Source: CAYSBA01 sp964429075 [NCBI: uncultured bacterium]
GTDB lineage: Bacteria; CAYSBA01
Reading direction: 5' to 3'
Assembly: GCA_964429075.1 (NCBI GenBank)
Contig: CAYSBA010000066.1
Coordinates: 1-6,740 of the forward strand
DNA length: 6,740 nucleotides
The notes beneath the pieces were generated by a model. The model was given only the letters and a program-made list of their open reading frames with translations, was not told the DNA's origin and made no database searches. Below, piece after piece: positions 5,853 to 6,740 of the stretch. A program made the translations under genes and the position numbers. Each line of letters starts with the position of its first letter. Positions within the stretch are counted from its first letter, which is position 1.

Positions 5853-6530
5853 ATGAAGAGATATTTAATAACCATTAGCTGTACAATTGTTTCTTGTTTT
5901 CTTTTGACAAATATAGGTCTTGCAAAGAGTGATGTTAAAGAACTCTTTAGTCAGCACAAAGAAAATATAAGAAAAGGAAATACCTGTTTATCATGTCATG
6001 ATAAAGAGGAGATTAAAAATCTAATACATACATCACAGTGGATAGAGGTCCATAAGAATAGCGCAATTGGTAATGAAGATACATGTAAAAAGTGTCATAC
6101 TCAGGAATACTGTACAAATTGTCATTCCTATAAACAGGCAGTTAAACCTTCAGATAAGGCCTTTGATGATGTAAAACCCTCTTTTCAACATAGAGGAGAT
6201 TGGCTTGGGAGGCATTCATTAGAGGCAGAAGCAGACAGTGCCAGGTGTTATAGATGTCATACTCAGGAGTATTGTGCATCCTGCCATCCAAAAGTAGATG
6301 CACCTCATCCAATAGGAGAGGATTGGGTCTATAATCAACATGGAGAGAAGGCAAGACGAAACATTGGTACGTGTGCATCCTGTCATGAAGATGGAGCTAA
6401 ATCAAACTGTATAACCTGCCATGCCCCGGGAGGAAAGGGTGGAAATCCCCATCCTGCTGGATGGTCAGGTGGAAGACTCGGACTTGATAGAAGTAAAGAT
6501 AAGCCCTGTTCGTATTGCCATAAAGACTGA
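5853..6530 (+). CDS. Periplasmic octaheme c-type cytochrome
   Basis: 225 aa. Start at 5853 has GGAGT (5842-5846) 6 nt upstream, 14 nt after the barrel gene. Residues 1-24 are a Sec signal (K2-R3, hydrophobic core, G22-L-A24), so the protein is exported and soluble; no lipobox or membrane anchor. Eight CXXCH motifs start at C45, C78, C87, C132, C141, C174, C186 and C219, giving one heme per about 25 mature residues, very dense. Three related diheme units (residues 62-91, 116-145, 157-190) follow the plan W-x3/4-H ... C-x2-CH ... C-x2-CH, flanked by single hemes at each end. Outside the motifs there are exactly eight histidines (35, 59, 67, 113, 121, 152, 163, 200), enough for all hemes to be bis-His, low-potential electron carriers (inference). 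No similarity to the catalytic octahemes (HAO, ONR, OTR), which are much longer. Probably shuttles electrons between the molybdoenzyme module and the inner or outer membrane. Confidence 0.9.
   Translation: MKRYLITISCTIVSCFLLTNIGLAKSDVKELFSQHKENIRKGNTCLSCHDKEEIKNLIHTSQWIEVHKNSAIGNEDTCKKCHTQEYCTNCHSYKQAVKPSDKAFDDVKPSFQHRGDWLGRHSLEAEADSARCYRCHTQEYCASCHPKVDAPHPIGEDWVYNQHGEKARRNIGTCASCHEDGAKSNCITCHAPGGKGGNPHPAGWSGGRLGLDRSKDKPCSYCHKD
6036..6422 (+). repeat. Three-fold internal repeat of diheme units in the octaheme cytochrome
   Basis: Units at 6036-6125, 6198-6287 and 6321-6422 encode W-x3/4-H, then 10 residues or so, then C-x2-C-H-x4/7-C-x2-C-H. Units 1 and 2 share CHTQEYC exactly between their two hemes. 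At DNA level 6093-6113 and 6255-6275 are identical at 19 of 21 bases, both differences being synonymous. Unit 3 is diverged, with a longer inter-heme spacer and no TQEY. This suggests growth of the cytochrome by duplication of a diheme module. Confidence 0.75.
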
Positions 6531-6597
6531 AATATTTGCTAAAACATATTGAATGAATTTAGCTGTCATGTAATATTAAAAAGTATCTGTGATATCT

Positions 6598-6620
6598 GGA
6601 GATTTATTATAAATCCTTTT
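6598..6620 (+). terminator. Weak terminator candidate
   Basis: A short AT-rich hairpin, GATTTA/TAAATC at 6601-6615 with a 3-nt loop, can be extended past a bulged A by a G-C and a G-T pair, and is followed by CTTTT. The stem is weak and the T-run short, so efficient intrinsic termination is doubtful, but it is the only stem directly followed by T residues after the operon. Confidence 0.28.
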
Positions 6621-6685
6621 AGTATGGTAAATAATCTCGAGTATGTGTATGTTTTTGTTGAATACAAATAGCTAATGATGAGAAT

Positions 6686-6724
6686 GTGAATACATATCTA
6701 TAACAATATAGTTTATGTTTTCAC
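6686..6724. other. 39-nt imperfect palindrome / hairpin
   Basis: The left arm GTGAATACATATCTATA (6686-6702), loop ACAA, and right arm TATAGTTTATGTTTTCAC (6707-6724) can form 11 paired positions with one mismatch, a small 1x2 internal loop, and a perfect 5-bp CTATA/TATAG closing stem. No T-run follows, so it is not a classic intrinsic terminator. The outer GTGAA...TTCAC halves could instead be an operator, or the element could be a bidirectional RNA stem. Function unknown. Confidence 0.45.
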
Positions 6725-6740
6725 TAATCCTGATTCATAT

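Larger units (their letters stand above)
6531..6740. other. Downstream intergenic region
   Basis: AT-rich stretch of 210 nt after the last stop codon, without a supportable gene on either strand. It carries several inverted repeats. A perfect 6-bp GCTAAA/TTTAGC pair with a 14-nt loop lies at 6538-6563, just after the cytochrome gene, without a T-run. The hairpins at 6598-6620 and 6686-6724 are listed separately. A promoter of a following transcription unit may begin near the window end. Confidence 0.6.

Noticed and set aside
6142-6378. Minus-strand 78-codon frame opposite the octaheme gene
   Set aside because: Antisense to a gene with eight heme motifs; no independent evidence.
5853-6530. 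Octaheme hydroxylamine oxidoreductase, octaheme nitrite reductase or tetrathionate reductase
   Set aside because: Those enzymes are about twice as long or more, and have a special catalytic heme environment; this 225-aa protein has only regular CXXCH motifs and enough His for full bis-His ligation.
1-6740. CRISPR array, insertion sequence, tRNA or attachment site
   Set aside because: No regularly spaced repeats, transposase or terminal inverted repeats, cloverleaf, or integrase were visible.

Overview
The window holds one compact, six-gene, plus-strand operon (186-6530) flanked by AT-rich non-coding DNA. The host looks like an anaerobic, diderm (Gram-negative) bacterium. The evidence is a Tat-exported molybdoenzyme, a lipoprotein, a signal-peptide-bearing outer-membrane beta-barrel ending in Phe, and two multiheme c-type cytochromes. 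The fairly low GC and frequent AGA/AGG/ATA codons would fit groups such as Nitrospirota, Deferribacterota or sulfur/metal-reducing 'deltaproteobacteria'. That taxonomic guess is weak. Codon use looks uniform, and I see no mobile element, tRNA, rRNA or CRISPR.

Layout: 1-185 is an upstream regulatory region with a sigma54-like (-24/-12) candidate at 138-153, a weaker sigma70-like candidate at 74-101, and three TGTTAC words. Then come: 186-2849, a Tat-exported molybdopterin catalytic subunit of the DMSO-reductase superfamily (887 aa); 2865-3542, a four-cluster [4Fe-4S] electron-transfer subunit; 3544-3855, a 103-aa diheme c-type lipoprotein; 3857-4582, a TorD/DmsD-type chaperone; 4579-5838, an outer-membrane beta-barrel; and 5853-6530, a periplasmic octaheme cytochrome c. 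Spacers are 15, 1, 1, -4 and 14 nt, so this is almost certainly one transcription unit with translational coupling. The 210-nt tail (6531-6740) holds no gene but has several inverted repeats, the best being a 39-nt imperfect hairpin at 6686-6724.

How the parts could work together (inference): the chaperone loads Mo-bisMGD into the catalytic subunit in the cytoplasm. The folded enzyme and its Fe-S partner cross by Tat together. Electrons then move between Mo, five [4Fe-4S] clusters and up to ten c hemes. No NrfD/PsrC/DmsC-type quinone-reactive membrane anchor is encoded here. Its place is taken by a diheme lipoprotein, and an outer-membrane barrel plus an octaheme cytochrome follow. The closest functional analogy I know is the Shewanella dmsEFABGH layout (molybdoenzyme + Fe-S + TorD chaperone + barrel + multiheme cytochrome), but the barrel is much smaller and the cytochrome differs. 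The substrate and even the direction of electron flow cannot be read from the sequence. A reductase for an oxyanion or sulfur compound, or an oxidase feeding extracellular electron transfer, are both possible.
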